The notes: a model not told the origin generated them from the letters alone. A stretch of DNA of 64,000 nucleotides from Cordylochernes scorpioides (GCA_030710605.1 CP092874.1:24573621-24637620); one strand, 5' to 3'. Shown: positions 50,059 through 62,640, counted from the stretch's first letter. Numbers and translations: made by a program.

Positions 50059-53000
50059 CTGCAGAACAAGCACATCGTGTCAGCTTTTGTAATAGAAGGT
50101 TAACAAGTGGTTCTGTTTGAAGCTTCTTCCCCTTTAATCAATAACACACAAACACATAACATGTAGGACTTTTTTAAAATGATGATTCATCTCCCATTGT
50201 GCCACAAGTTGAAAGAAAGTTAAGGGTCAAAGACTAGGAGTCATCTGTAGCCTGTACAATCTGTTAGATTTCTCTGGGTGAACTGTGACAACATATGGCA
50301 AAAACTCTTAAAGCCTAACAACTTTTTTTTTGCTTATCCCTAGTACACGTGGTACAGGCCGTGATAATCATGGTCGGTAGAAGTAGGCGACTGCTTTTAC
50401 TGTAAGTGCACCACATGTCTACACATGTGAAAAGCAGAGCATAACAGCTAAACTCTGGTTACAGTTCTATTATTGCAAAGGAGAATCCATAAAGTTTACA
50501 TGAATTCCATACTTCTTGAGCTGTTTTATGATAAGCAGGGGCCTCTCCCAAAGGTCCTGTTTAGTGCATCTAATGCAAGCCAAAATGTGTTCTGGAGTTG
50601 CAGATGCCAAGCTACATTTTGTGTAAGTGGGGTAGATTTTTTTGTTATTTTCTATCTTCAATGGCTTGGGATGGCCATTCTGAATCTTGTTAGTGTGATT
50701 TGACTTTACAAAGGAGAGACCATGTTTTATGCATGTTTTTCTAGCTGTGATCTAACATGAGAGAATCTATTGTAATCATGGTGAGAATATGAGGAGGAAT
50801 TATGACACAGTTTATACTTTCAAGTACACACCACCTCTCTACACAAGTACTAAGTCTAAGTAAATAATGACAATGTGTTCATCAGTGGTGAACTAAGAGA
50901 AAAGATGTACCTGGACAGGCCAGGCAGCTCCATCAGCCAGGGCACAGATGGTGTGGCCCTCAATCTGCTTGCTGACCTCCCAGATCATGTCAATCTCCTC
51001 CACCTTGGCATTGCCCTCCACTGTAACAACCTCTCCTTAGTAATAAGGTCCACAATTTGGATTATAGATTATATATACACAAGGTTAGGTAGACCAAATC
51101 TAAATAAATAGAATGAGATGGTAACAGCCATATTGTTTCTTATCCCCTTGTATAAAGATTACACCAATTCCATGAGTGATAAGGCACAATTTGGATTAAA
51201 GATTATTATTTTTTTTTATCATGGATTATAGATTATAAACACAAGGTAATAAGACCAAATTCAAATAAATAGTGTGTGACATTTCGGTAACAGAGTTGTT
51301 ACCGAAACCTCACACCATATTTATTTATTTGGATTTGGTCTTATTACCTTGTGTTTTGAATTCCATGAGTGTTAGCATCATAATAGTATTATTATCGTAA
51401 TGATGGTAACAATGCTATTACCGAAATGTCGAACATTATTTATTTTTTTGGTATTATTACCTTTTATTACCAACCTTTCTTTAGTCATCAATACATAGTC
51501 AGAGTTAAGGAAGGTACCCAGGGAAACCTGTCAAAAGAGTCAATTTTTATTAGGAACCATTAATTTTCTATTAATTTATTGTTGTTTCTTCCCCTTGTGC
51601 AAAGATTACACAAATTTCATGCCATTAATTTGTTGTTGTTGTTTCTCTATCCCCTTGTGTAAAGAGGTATTTGACTCCTGTCTAATGTATTCACACAAGA
51701 CCCTATAGATTAAATACACCCATGGACACAGGAAGTTATATCTTTTAGAATCAATATATACTTTTAAAGGAGAGCTTTTGAATTTACATATATATGAAAT
51801 CTGCTGTTATATAAGCAAATAAGGAGTGTTTTATGGTTAAAATTGGTAAATTTTTGTCCATAATAAGTCACCATAAGTTAATTTGAAGGACACTAACAAC
51901 AACAAAACAACTATACAACATGATAAAGTGCAATTTGGATTATAGATTATAGTTACAAGAAAATAAGACCCAATTCAAATTAATAGTGTGTAACATTTTG
52001 GTAACAATGCTGTTACTGAAATGTTACACACTATCAATTTATTTGGAGTGGGTCTTATTTTCTTGTATCTATACAACATGTTTCTGTTCAAAACTGGTTA
52101 CATTGTTTTTTTTTTTTTTTAGATTCCTTCATAGGGGGCCATTTCTTTTGGAGCTAAGTCGGCCTGCCACTGAGTAGTGCTCCCAGTCTTAATGACAAAA
52201 GCATTCTACTTCACCCAGTAATGATGGTTGTCAAACAGACACCATCAAGGGTCACAACTTGATACCCTAATATGATTGAGTGGAGATAAGAAAGAAGAAG
52301 ATTCCTTCTTGTTACACCTTGTAAGTAGACACATTGCCAGTGAAAGGGAGGAAACAAATAAGGAAGAAGGGGGAACTGACCGAAACGGTGCAGGATCTTG
52401 TTCATCCAGCCAACACCCTCCCGACACGGGGTACATTGGCCGCAGCTCTCGTGTTTGTAGAACTCCATGAGACGGTGGATGGCCCGGATAATGTCCGTCT
52501 GCTTGTTCATCACAATGACGGCTGCCGTGCCGAGAGCAGTCTTGGCCTGGACCAGAGAGTCAAAGTCCATCAGGACTTCTTCACACACCCTGGAACACAC
52601 GGTGTGTCACACAATCTCTTAGTTATCTGAGTGAAAAATTAAAAATATTATAAACACAAGGTAATAAGACCAAATCCAAATAAATAAATAGTGTGTGACG
52701 TTTCGGTAACAGCGTTGTTACCATCTTCAGACAAAAGTACTGAATGAGAAATTTAAAATTTCTCATTCAGTACTTTTGTCTGAAGATGGTAACAACGCTG
52801 TTACCGAAACGTCACACACTATTTATTTATTTGGATTTGGTCTTATTACCTTGTGTTTTATAATCTATAATCCAAATTGTGACTTATCAATTAAACATAT
52901 TATTTAGCTTTCTCTCCTTGCTAAGTTACAATTTGGATTCTAGATTCGAAACACAAAATAATAAAGGCCAAATTAAAATAAATAGTGTGTGATGATAAGG

Positions 53001-56000
53001 CACAATTTGGATTATAGATTAGAACTTTATGGTAATAAGACCAAATCTAAATAAATAGTATGTGGTGTTTTGGATAACAGCGTTATTACTGAAATGTCAC
53101 ACTCTATTTATTTAGTTGGTCTTATTATCTTATAATAGTGTGTGATGTTTTGTTAACAATGCTGTTATTGAAAAGTCATTCACTATTTATTTGAATTTTC
53201 ACTCATTATACCTTGTGTTGCCACTATGATGAAAAGATGTAAGGAGGATGTGGCTCATCAATGGTTAAACCCTTCCAGCGATTTCACCAGTTTAATCTAC
53301 CATACCGTTTTGAGAGGTCCAATATTGTATTGGTCAGCTGTCTTACTTATATACATATATCTGGCACTCTAGAGGAAAAAGCTTGGCGAAGGTATTTAAA
53401 CACATCATGGACATAAACTTTGAGGACAGTAGAATTGCATATAAATATAGACATTGAGCAATGCTATAAGAAAATAAGACCTAATCTAAATAAATTAATA
53501 GTGTGTGACGTTTTGCCTGATGATAGTAACACAGCTGTTACTGAAACATCACACACTATTAATTTATTTGGATTAGGTCTTATTTTCTTGTAGCATTGCT
53601 CAATGTCTATATTTATATGCAAATCTACTGTCCTCAAAGTTTATATACATGGTTTGGTAAATACCTTCACTAAGCTTTTTTCTCTAGAGTTCCAGCTATA
53701 TATATATAGGCAGAACAGCCAACCAATACAATATTAGAGGTCTTATTTTCTTGTAGCTATAACCTAAATTGTGCTTTATTGTTGAGCAATGCTCATCTGT
53801 ACACAATTCATATAAAAAGCCAGCTGGAAGGACAACAATACTGTTACCGAAACATCACACATTATTAATTTATTTGGATTAGAGGTCTTATTTTCTTGTA
53901 GCTATAATCTATAATCCAAATTGTGCTTTATCATTAAGCAATGCTTTTCTGTACACAATTCATATAAAAGGTCAATTGAGGGGACATTCATTTGTAAAAA
54001 TGGAAAAGGACTTACGACTTAGGGATGACAGGGGTGGAAGACCCCCCAGGGATGATGGCCAGCAGGTTGTCCCACCCCCCCAGCACACCCCCACAGTGGC
54101 GTTCAATCAGCTCCCTCAGTGGGATTGACATCTCCTCCTCCACGGTACAGGGGTACTTCACGTGGCCAGAGATGTTGAACAGCTTTGTGCCGGAGTTACG
54201 AGTCCGTCCGAAGGAAGCAAACCATTCACCACCCCTACGGCAGATGGCGGGAGCCACGGCTACAGTCTCTACATTGGACACAGTTGTGGGGCAGCCGAAC
54301 AGTCCCACGTCTGCTGGGAACGGAGGCTTTAGACGGGGTTTGCCTTGCTTGCCCTCAATTGACTCAATCAGGGCCTGCAGACACAACCACTCTATTATTT
54401 GTTATGAAAAAAGACATCTCCTTATCGTGCAAATGAAAGTTGTTGATGGCTTGCGCCATCTATCGGAATAAATATCAACTATTCTCGTTGATTTTTAATT
54501 ATTCCAGAATTGGCCAAATACCCATTCTTGATTAATCAAGAAAAGCTAACCACGGACGCGTTTCGGGCTGTTGGCCCTCATCAGCGTGGTGCAAGCTGTA
54601 CCTCAACGACCAAAAAAAAAAAAACTGGTCATTCAAGGCATCCTGAAAAATCATGAAACGGGTAGTTAAAGCCAGAATTGTGTGAGACCGCGACATTATT
54701 TATGTTGTTGTTTCTTATCCCCTTGTGTAAAAATTGAACAAATTCCATGAGTTCATGCTCCTCGAGCATCGAGCTGCGTCTGTACTCATGTTAGAGTAGG
54801 CAGCAAAGGCGTCTGCTTCCATATTAGGAACGGCCTCAAACTACAGGCAAAGTTAGACTTTCACCAAAGTGTGCCTGGATCATGGCGCCATGATCAATGA
54901 AAGCTACACTCCTTCACCCCATTCCATGAGATTATTTGTGTACACAGTACAACTTCCATGAGAGGACACCTCTTCACAAATGACAGTTATCATTGTCAAA
55001 ATTACCATTAAGAGTTGTCTTTCCCTCTTAACTTTCTTCTAGTTATAAACTAACCATATTTTGATTTGAACACCTTCTACACAATGCTTTCTTTGCCTCA
55101 TGCATTTAGAACCTGTTTGTCTATTACAGTAGAACCTCCATGAGAGGACACCTCTCTACAAAAGACAGTTTTCATTTGCAAAATTAACATTTTTACTATT
55201 TAGCAACTTTCTAGTAAAAGGACACCTCTCCCTAAAGGACAATTTGGCTATGCAAATAGGTGTTGTCCTTTAGAAATAGGCTCTGTATTTGGTTCAGACA
55301 ACAAATAATCATATTTTGCCTTGCTGTCAATTGACAGAGCAAGTTCCTATTAAAGGAGTAAAGCTACTAAAATCCTTCTCCTCCTTTCTTATCTCCACTC
55401 AATCACACTAAGGTATCAAGCTTATAGAGCTTGTTGATGGTGTCTGCTGGGGTAGAGGAGAGCTCATCAATGGATGAGTCAATACAGTCAATAATATGTC
55501 TTGGGATTGCAGGCTGAGAATTGCACTTAGTACATAGTGGGAAAACCTTGCAACCATTCTGGAAAGTCATCGTCCGTAGATGACCAGACTTAAGTCTGGA
55601 AATCAAAGACTGTTGTTCTCTTGGGAGGACAGAACCGGTGCTTGTCCCTCCTGCTTTGTACCAGTCATGTGCAGCATTAGATTTCCATTCCTGCAGGCAT
55701 TGGATTTTGATGGTACAGAGGAGGTCTCTTTCGTCTAGTTGGGTGGTAGATTCTCTTGCTTCAGTTAGGCCAAGAGCTCCAGCCTTTGCTACTAAAATGG
55801 TTGTCAAGAGTTGACATCTTTGTTCTCAAATATCTACATTAACTTAGCGCCATATATATATCGCTGAAAATTATATAAACATTTTTTTTAAATGCTACTT
55901 TTCTTCTTAAATAAATATAATTCAAATTTATTTCTCTATAGCCACTATCCTGCAATGAATAAAAACAATTTAAAGATGGAGGGTATGGCTCATCATTGAT

Positions 56001-59000
56001 GAACCCTCACAATGGTTTTATCCTTTCAATCTCCAGGTCATTTCACTAATGTATTGGACTGAAGGCTTGGTTTTGTATACAGTAAAATTGTGTTTGGAAC
56101 AAACTATTGATGAGAGAAGTGTGGACGCAGGCGCCGCTTGGAGGCGCTGCATGAAGATAACTGACCAATGGGAACGGCCCACCTCAACCATCAGTATTCT
56201 TCCTTGTATATAACCAAAAGACTGTCTTTGTTCTACTGCTGTGTGCGGTTGTTATTCTTTTGTAAACATATGTATCCTTATATCTAATAATACTATATTT
56301 ATAAAATCACTTATTTGGCTGTTCTTTTTACAACATCGACCCAAAACAACTATGTTCTAATCTTTGTTTCTGTTTGATACCAAAAAGGAAAATAAATAAT
56401 TAAAAAAAAACAGCATTATGTAAATAGGGTGCATATACAAATCACTCACCGTCTCCTCTCCGCAGATGTAGGCTCCAGCCCCACGTTGAATGAAGACATC
56501 GAAGTCATAGCCGCTGCCACAGGCATTCTTGCCGATCAAGCCTTCCTTGTAGGCTTCCTGGATAGCCAGCTGCATGTTGGAGGCCTCATTGTAGAACTCT
56601 CCGCGGATGTAGATGTACGCCGCGCGGGCTCCCATACAGAAACCTCCTATCAGACACCCCTCAATCAGTTTGTGAGGGTCGTGGCGCATGATCTCGCGAT
56701 CCTTGCAGGTCCCCGGCTCCCCCTCATCAGCATTCACCACGAGGTACTTGGGCCGGCCATCACTAGGCTTGTGCATGAAACTCCACTTCATGCCTGTCGG
56801 GAAACCTGCTCCTCCGCGACCTCGCAGCCCAGACTTCTTCATCTCCTCCACAATCCACTGCGGACCTTTCAGGATGATCTCCTTGGTCTTGTACCAGTCT
56901 CCCTGAGTCACACCGTTGGTGAGACATAATAGAGGATGGATGGAAGATAAGCTAATTAAGAGGAAGAATTCTTATACCTTTGTGTAAAGATTACACAAAT
57001 TCCATGAGTTCATGCTCCACTACTGGTATGGTTGTTTTTGTTTCTTATCCCCTTGTGTAAAGATTACACGAATTCCATTAGTACATGCTCCTCGAGCTGT
57101 ATGATGAAAAGCAGAGGTCTCTACCAAAGTTCCTGTTTAGTTGCATCTAATGCAAGCCAAAATGTGTTCTGAGGTTGCAGGTGCCAAGCTAACTTTTGAT
57201 GATATTCATGGTAGGTAAGGGTTTGCGAATGCTTTTAATGTAAAGTACACCAATGTCTACGCAGATAGAAATAAATTTGGTCTTTTATACTCAAAGTACC
57301 ATAGCCGTCCCTTTAATTACTTGTGCACCCACTGGTGTATTTGGTTTTGTGTAAGAATTGGGAAGGGGGGCACATTGAAGCAATTTTTTTTTTTTGACAA
57401 TGTGCTAATGAAGGATTAAATCCTGGATTGAATTTGTCAAAATCTTATCCTACAGCCTAATTGTGGCGGGAGAGTGAAATAACAGGTAGCTCACTACATC
57501 AGAACTCCTGGTAGAACCACCCTAGACTGAGCTATATACCCAGCTAATTTAGAAAGGTACTTGGTAGTATTTGTTCTCCGCAGCTACGAAGGGTATCTGT
57601 ACTCCATGTTAGCACCAAACTAAAGTCACACCGAGTGGTACTTCCAGGTTCCCAGACCTACAGAACTCTCCTTTTCCCTCTCCATGAAGGTTTCTTCTGT
57701 GATTGACAAAGCTGAGACTCCTGTTGGAGATCATCTGAATTATATCAGAGGGAATAAGAAGCAACAACATCCTGGATGGAAGTTGTAGAAAATTGACAGT
57801 TTATACTATAACATCACCAATATCATGCTCAGAGGATCAAATACAAGCTGAGTGGTGGCATCTTCTTTGATCATATGATCTCAGGGGAGGAGGGTCCTAT
57901 GTGACACAAGATCCTTGTATAATGTGTGTACCACATTGAAAACACCGGTTCTCGTCTGATCACCGAAGTTAAGCAACGTCAGGCCCGGTCAGTACTTGGG
58001 AGGGTGACCACCTGGGGGTGCTGTAGGCTATTACCTTTAGGGGGTCGGTGAAAGGAGGGTCTAAACCGTTGGTTTTCGACCGCTACGACCCGAGTTCGAA
58101 TCCCGCATTGGGCACGGGGCTCTGGCACATTTGTAAGTGCAAAGTCGAACTGCTTTTCACATGTGTAGATATGTGATGTACTTACAGTAAAAGCAGTCGC
58201 TAACTACTCACCATGATTATCATGGCCTGTACCAGGTGTACAGGCAATAAATACATGGATAAGCCAAAAAAAAATGCTCAGAGGATCAAATACAAGCTGA
58301 GTAGTGGCATCTTCTTTGATCATAAAATCCCACAAGATCCTTTGAGGCCCCACTCTATACAACTCCAGACCTAACACTGGAAATAGACCTTAGAGAATAT
58401 GTTCAAGTACTACTGATGGTTACAAAGCTGTGTGGTACATTTCCAGATAAACTAAAGTGGTAAAATAAGACACACACAAACTGGACACAACAAGGCTAAC
58501 AAATAAAAATTACAGATCCATCCGGGGAGGAGTTTCTTTAATAGTCTTTATTACTTGAACTCTCTCAAATTTCCAGGCTGATAAGCCTGAAAGCTTCAAG
58601 TAATAAAAAACTATCAAATAGAAACTCATTCCCAAAAAAAAAAAAAAATCTTTGATTTTTATTTAATGCACAGGGGATTAATATTTATTAAGGCTAAAAA
58701 ACTTCATTCTTTCTTATCTCCACTCAATCATATCAGGGTATCAAGCCTGTAGAGCTTGTGGATAATGTCTGCTGGGGATGAGTAGAGCTCATCAGACATA
58801 ATCAAAAGTCTTAAGCTTTACAAGCTTTTTTTTTTTCGCTTATCCCAAGTTCACGTAGTACAGGCCATGATAATCATGGTGGGTAGAGGCTAACGACTGC
58901 ATTTACTGTAAGTGCACCACATGTCTACACATGTGAAAAGCAGTTCGACTTTGCACTTACAAATATGCCAGAGCCCCGTTTGGTTACTTGCACTCGCTGG

Positions 59001-61299
59001 TGGGGTTGGACTTTTGCAAGAATCATGGGCCATTGAAGCATTTTTTTTTTTGTTGAACAGAAAAAAATTGCCCAATGCGGGAATCGAACCTGGGTCGTAG
59101 CCGTCGAAAACCAACGGTTTAGACCATCCTAACACCGACCTCTCTTTACAAGCTTGATAGCCTAATATGATTGAGTGGGGATAAGAAAGAAGATTGGTTA
59201 GCCTTAATAGATATTGGCTAACACAAATAAAACAACTGGGTGATATAAGAAAGAAGAGAGCTCGAGAAGCATGAACTCATGGAATTGGTGTAATCTTTAC
59301 ACAAGGGAATAAGAAACAACAACAACACCAGCCGTGGAGCATGAACTCATGGAATTTGTGTAATCTTTACACAAGGGGATAAGAAACAACAACAACACCA
59401 GCCGTGGAGCATGAACTCATGGAATTGGTGTAATCTTTACACAAGGGGATAAGAAACAACAACAACACCAGCCGTGGAGCATGAACTCATGGAATTTATG
59501 TAATCTTTACACAAGGGGATAAGAAACAACAAAAACACCAGCCGTGAAGCATGAACTAATGGAATTTGTGTAATCTTTACACAAGGGAAAAAGAAACAAC
59601 AACAACAACACCAGCCGTGGAGCATGAACTCATGGAATTTGTGTAATCTTTACACAAGGGGATAAGAAACAACAACAACACCAGCCGTGAAGCATGAACT
59701 CATGGAATTGGTGTAATCTTTACAAAAGGGGATAAGAAACAACAACAACACCAGCCGTGGAGCATGAACTCATGGAATTGGTGTAATCTTTACACAAGGG
59801 GATAAGAAACAACAACAACACCAGCCGTGGAGCATGAACTCATGGAATTGGTGTAATCTTTACACAAGGGGATGAGAAACAACAACAAGAAAGAAAAGAC
59901 ATTTACCCGAGCCTTGGCTCCTTTGACCCTCCAATCATGGCGGCCATAGAGGTTGGTGAAGATACGATCTTCATCCTTGAGGGGTCCATACTTGGTCTGA
60001 AACACCAGACACACACTTTAGAAATACATTTACTTACATACCATGGTTGATAATACACACACAGGCACAACTCAAGATATTTTATATGGTAAAAAGATAT
60101 TTGATAAATTATCCCGCATGTGTTTCTTTTGAACGAAAAATCAAAATTTATTTCAAGGAGAAATAATGATTATTTCTAACCTTAGGGATGAAGTATGAAA
60201 GGATGAATTGTGAAGGGTATGATAAACGGAAAAATATAATTCCCATCCCTGGCCACTTTTATTTTTCCGTTTATCATTACCCTTCACAATTCATCCTTTC
60301 ATACCTCATCCCTAAGGTTAGAAATAATTGTTATTTCTACTTAAAATAAATTTTGATTTTTCGTTCAAAAGAAACAAATGTGGGATCATTTTTCAAATGT
60401 CATTCTACAATCATAAGCCGCAATATATTGTATTATAAATTTGGATTATATAGATTAGAAACCCAAGTTAACAAGACCAAATCCACCAAATTAATGAAAT
60501 GTTTGCAATGTTTCTATAACACCAAAACTAACTTGCCACAACTATTATATCTTGTCCATTCTGTATGCTAGAGGAGTTTAAAAAAATTTAATAGTGGAAA
60601 TTTTGCTGGAAGGATATTGACCTATAAAGACAAAAGGTTGCCTCTCCAGTCAAAATACGATGTCAAAGCTAGATGCCATCCAATGGCCGTCGCCGCAGAA
60701 TAGTGGCCTCAGGTAGGTGAAAAAGCCAACAACGGTCAAAAGCTGGTGTCTAGATTTGACGTCTATTTTGATGGGAGAGGCAATGTTGTTGTTGTTGTTG
60801 TCGTGTCCAAAGAAGAGTCTCAGATGTCTCCATGCATCTCCATCACAGCAGCAGCAATATCCACTATCTTGGGTATGTAAAGCTGCTGCTCTGGGTCTAA
60901 GTCAATTTTCTGCAAGGCTGCGGCCATTGCTGGGCATGAGAATATGTGAGTAGGTGTTAGTTCCACACCAGGACAGTTGTTGCATGTCCTATAGGTTCTT
61001 GTGCCATGGAAGAGGCAATCATTGTCTTTATAGATTAAATGGTGTTTGATGAAACTCTTACAATATAAAAAAGGAATTAGTAAAGGTATAGATAGCGTAG
61101 AAAAGCATTGTTATTCAACAAGATTACTATGGGGCTGTTTCTTTTTTACAAAATAAGTTTTAACTCCTCTGCGTAATGAAGGTGTAAAGATGACAGAAGT
61201 ATTGGGGCTCACCTTCTGTGGCTTCTCCTGAGTGCTGGCACAACGGACCGTGGCTAACCCTGAAACAGTCACCGCAGAGATGAGCCAGAGGTTTTCATT
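49990..61299 (-). CDS. NDUFV1: NDUFV1 copy B: complex I 51 kDa subunit
   Basis: Same seven-exon structure as copy A: 61213-61299, 59907-59996, 56450-56902, 54016-54374, 52381-52589, 50911-51020 and 49990-50058. Exon lengths from the second recognised exon on are identical to copy A (90, 453, 359, 209, 110 and 69 nt), and all splice sites are GT-AG. The deduced mature protein shows no difference from copy A by eye. Differences are limited to the presequence (Trp for Arg and Ser for Ala) and silent sites. All nucleotide-site and N3-cluster residues are kept. The presequence exon has a changed 5' boundary that might shift its acceptor by one base. It is therefore either a second functional gene, one with a damaged targeting sequence, or the other haplotype of copy A. 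Confidence 0.9.
50334..50437 (-). mobile_element. Truncated SINE, copy B only
   Basis: Only the 3' part (about 104 bp, with T-run) is present, flanked by related taacaac/taacagc sequence. Unit A has the uninterrupted site near 32690. Confidence 0.8.
50490..50690 (-). pseudogene. LINE-a 3' fragment
   Basis: Orthologous to 32755-32950. Confidence 0.65.
50911..51020 (-). CDS. NDUFV1: NDUFV1 copy B, exon with the fourth N3 cysteine
   Basis: Same 110 nt as copy A by eye. The acceptor is ttgttacag, where copy A has ttgttgcag. Confidence 0.92.
51180..51360. mobile_element. Family N foldback MITE, copy B only
   Basis: gtgacatttcggtaacagag and gttaccgaaacctcacacca flank a very short centre. Unit A shows only tccatgagtgttagcatcat at this place. 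Confidence 0.75.
51925..52085. mobile_element. Short family N MITE
   Basis: Orthologous to 34660-34825. Confidence 0.7.
52140..52300 (+). mobile_element. Family D element, 3' part
   Basis: Orthologous to 34870-35030. Confidence 0.75.
52381..52589 (-). CDS. NDUFV1: NDUFV1 copy B, exon with three N3 cluster cysteines
   Basis: Encodes the same residues as copy A, including CGQCTPC. A few silent differences (ggatcttg for ggattttg; gagacggtg for gaggcggtg) show that the copies have diverged here. Confidence 0.93.
52650..52890. mobile_element. Family N foldback MITE, uninterrupted
   Basis: The empty-site partner of 35385-35855: gttaccatcttcagacaaaa reads straight through. Arms are almost perfectly inverted. 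Confidence 0.88.
52925..53215. mobile_element. Two abutting family N MITEs
   Basis: Orthologous to 35885-36185. Confidence 0.65.
53330..53720. mobile_element. Large foldback with central N MITE
   Basis: Orthologous to 36250-36700, with similar arms and several point differences. Confidence 0.75.
54016..54374 (-). CDS. NDUFV1: NDUFV1 copy B, exon with SLBB region
   Basis: Same protein as copy A. Only two silent base differences were seen in 359 nt (ccagcagg for ccagtagg; cccacag for cccgcag). Confidence 0.94.
54433..54672 (-). mobile_element. Family K element
   Basis: Orthologous to 37530-37765. It differs only at one base of the A-run. Confidence 0.75.
54705..54935. mobile_element. LINE-a tail joined to family E body
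   Basis: Orthologous to 37800-38038, with one base difference (aaggcg for aaggca). Confidence 0.6.
55130..55283. mobile_element. Pogo-like MITE
   Basis: Orthologous to 38222-38375, with a one-base deletion (aaaagacag). Confidence 0.65.
55367..55807 (-). pseudogene. LINE-b 3' end
   Basis: The encoded 134-residue sequence is identical to 38465-38905. Confidence 0.75.
56450..56902 (-). CDS. NDUFV1: NDUFV1 copy B, exon with NADH/FMN-binding core
   Basis: No base difference from copy A was found in the 453 nt. Confidence 0.95.
57040..57215 (-). pseudogene. LINE-a 3' fragment
   Basis: tatccccttgtgtaaagatt through gcaagccaaaatgtgttctg. Partner of 40130-40300. Confidence 0.65.
57918..58032 (+). 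pseudogene. 5S rRNA-derived pseudogene
   Basis: Partner of 42139-42260, with an 8-bp deletion near the 3' side (cacctgggggtgctgtaggc). The internal control region aagcaacgtcaggcccggtc is kept. Confidence 0.72.
58034..58270 (+). mobile_element. tRNA-derived SINE with internal deletion after the 5S copy
   Basis: Partner of 42266-42495. Confidence 0.8.
58840..59141 (-). mobile_element. tRNA-derived SINE inserted in LINE-b
   Basis: Partner of 43064-43371, with the same ctttacaagct duplication. Confidence 0.85.
59266..59890 (+). repeat. LINE-a tail tandem array, about nine units of 70 bp, copy B only
   Basis: Each unit holds gtggagcatgaactcatgga, taatctttacacaaggggat and aagaaacaacaacaacacca. 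Unit A has a single unit at the same place. Units differ by few bases, so the expansion is recent. It lies 17 bp below the splice donor of the next exon. Confidence 0.92.
59907..59996 (-). CDS. NDUFV1: NDUFV1 copy B, exon 5' of the flavin core
   Basis: Same 90 nt as copy A by eye. Confidence 0.94.
60095..60430. mobile_element. Family G foldback
   Basis: Left arm like 43765, right end like 45120. It appears to be a fusion of the two G elements of unit A with the block between them missing. Confidence 0.75.
60590..61040. mobile_element. Family F foldback split by a LINE insertion
   Basis: F sequence at 60590-60784 and 61011-61040. Partner of 45285-45505. Confidence 0.75.
60785..61010 (-). pseudogene. 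LINE-c 5'-truncated insertion, copy B only
   Basis: 226 bp flanked by the 9-bp duplication agaggcaat (60776-60784 and 61011-61019). On the minus strand it encodes [20 protein letters not shown], a LINE Cys/His tail, then [13 protein letters not shown] and a stop. It ends in (aac)n, seen as gttgttgttg at 60785. Unit A has the empty site. Confidence 0.88.
61213..61299 (-). CDS. NDUFV1: NDUFV1 copy B, presequence exon
   Basis: Encodes [20 protein letters not shown] and ASTQEKPQK. The acceptor region reads caacaag where copy A reads caacagg, which moves the AG by one base. No ATG lies in frame just upstream; an in-frame TGA precedes it. Confidence 0.7.
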
Positions 61300-61423
61300 C
61301 TTGTTGAAGGTCAGAAACACTCAAGAAAGCTCGTATAAATAAAATAAAAAAACTATACAAGAAACTCTTCATACCTTACAATTTTTATGTTCTCCTTTTG
61401 ATAATAACCTCTTTTAGTGGGGG

Positions 61424-61735
61424 TCGGGGGAAGGATGGTCTAAACCATTGGTTTTCGATCGCTACGACCCGGGTTCGATTCCTGCATTGGGCACTTTTTT
61501 TTATGTTAAAAAAAAAAAAAAAAAAAGCCTCAATGGCCCTCGATTCTTGCAAAAGTCGAACCCCGCCAGCAAGTGCAAGTAACCAAACCGGGCTCTGGCA
61601 TATTTGTAAGTGCAAAGTCGAACTGCTTTTCACATGTGTAGACATGTGGTGCACTTCTTCAGTAAAAGCAGTCGCTTACTTCTACCCACCATGATTATCA
61701 TGGCCTGTACCATGTGTACTTGGGATATGCAAAAA
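61424..61735 (+). mobile_element. tRNA-derived SINE in a family D element, copy B only
   Basis: Full length, with a perfect B box (gggttcgattcct) and an A-rich tail. It splits sequence that is continuous in unit A near 45875 (cctcttttag repeats on both sides). Confidence 0.88.
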
Positions 61736-61754
61736 AAAAAAAACCTCTTTTAGT

Positions 61755-62070
61755 TCAAACAAAAACTCCGCCCTTGCCGTTCCCAAGCCCGGATGAAAAA
61801 GGAGGAGGGGGAGCAGTTAACAAGCTCACTAAAAAACCGAGGCTCAGCTGGCCCGACTGATAGCACCCTGTAAGGGCTCCTAATCCAGGGATACAGGATG
61901 AGCAGCGTTTGTACTCCATGTTAGGAGAGGCTGCACATGGCATCTGTTCCTCATGTCAGAGGCGGCCATTATTTTGGAGCTAAGTCGGCCTGCCACTGAG
62001 TAGTGCACCCAGTCTTAATGACAAAGGCAGATACATTCTACTTCACCCAGTGTGGAGATAAGAAATAAGA
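61755..62070 (+). mobile_element. Family D element
   Basis: Partner of 45875-46190. Confidence 0.8.
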
Positions 62071-62189
62071 AGAATTTAACCAATTTTTTTTTAGATCCCA
62101 ATCAGTCAATTTTCTTTAATTTTAAATGGAAATTCTGATCTCTTGTTGGAGCATTGAGTTGAAGAATTTGGCCTGTGTATTACAAAATT

Positions 62190-62400
62190 CAATAATCACA
62201 AGGTAATAAGACCAAATCCAAATAAATAAAGAGTGTGTAAAAAAGGTAAAAGCCAACAGCACCTCCAGGTGGTCATCCTCCCAAGTACTGACTTCCATTG
62301 CTTAACTTGGGTGATCGGATGAGAACTGGTGTTTATTTAGATTTGGTCTTATTACCTTGTGTTTAGAATCTATAATCCAAATTGTGTGCCTTATAAAAAT
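62190..62400. mobile_element. Family N MITE with a 5S rRNA fragment in its centre
   Basis: Arms cacaaggtaataagaccaaa and ttggtcttattaccttgtgt surround 62255-62338. Confidence 0.7.
62255..62338 (-). pseudogene. 5S rRNA fragment inside a MITE
   Basis: On the minus strand it reads ccagttctcatccgatcacc, then aagcaatggaagtcagtact and gggaggatgaccacctggag. This is the middle and 3' part of 5S rRNA. Confidence 0.7.
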
Positions 62401-62429
62401 CCAATAATATTAATATGATGATAATAAGA

Positions 62430-62640
62430 AAATATCGAACTGATTTTCACATGTGTAGACTTGTGGTGCACTTACAGTAAAAGCAATCGCCTTCTTCTAC
62501 CCACCATGATTATCATGGCCTGTACCACGTGTACTGGGGTTAAGCAAAAAAAAAAAGAATGACAATGTGTTCATCACTATTGAACTAAGAGAGATGTACC
62601 ATGGCCTGTACCACGTGTACTAGGGATAAACAAAATAAAT
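62430..62640 (+). mobile_element. SINE 3' parts, two pieces
   Basis: 62430-62548 runs from gaactgattttcacatgtgt to the family end. 62598-62635 repeats catggcctgtaccacgtgta alone. Confidence 0.75.
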
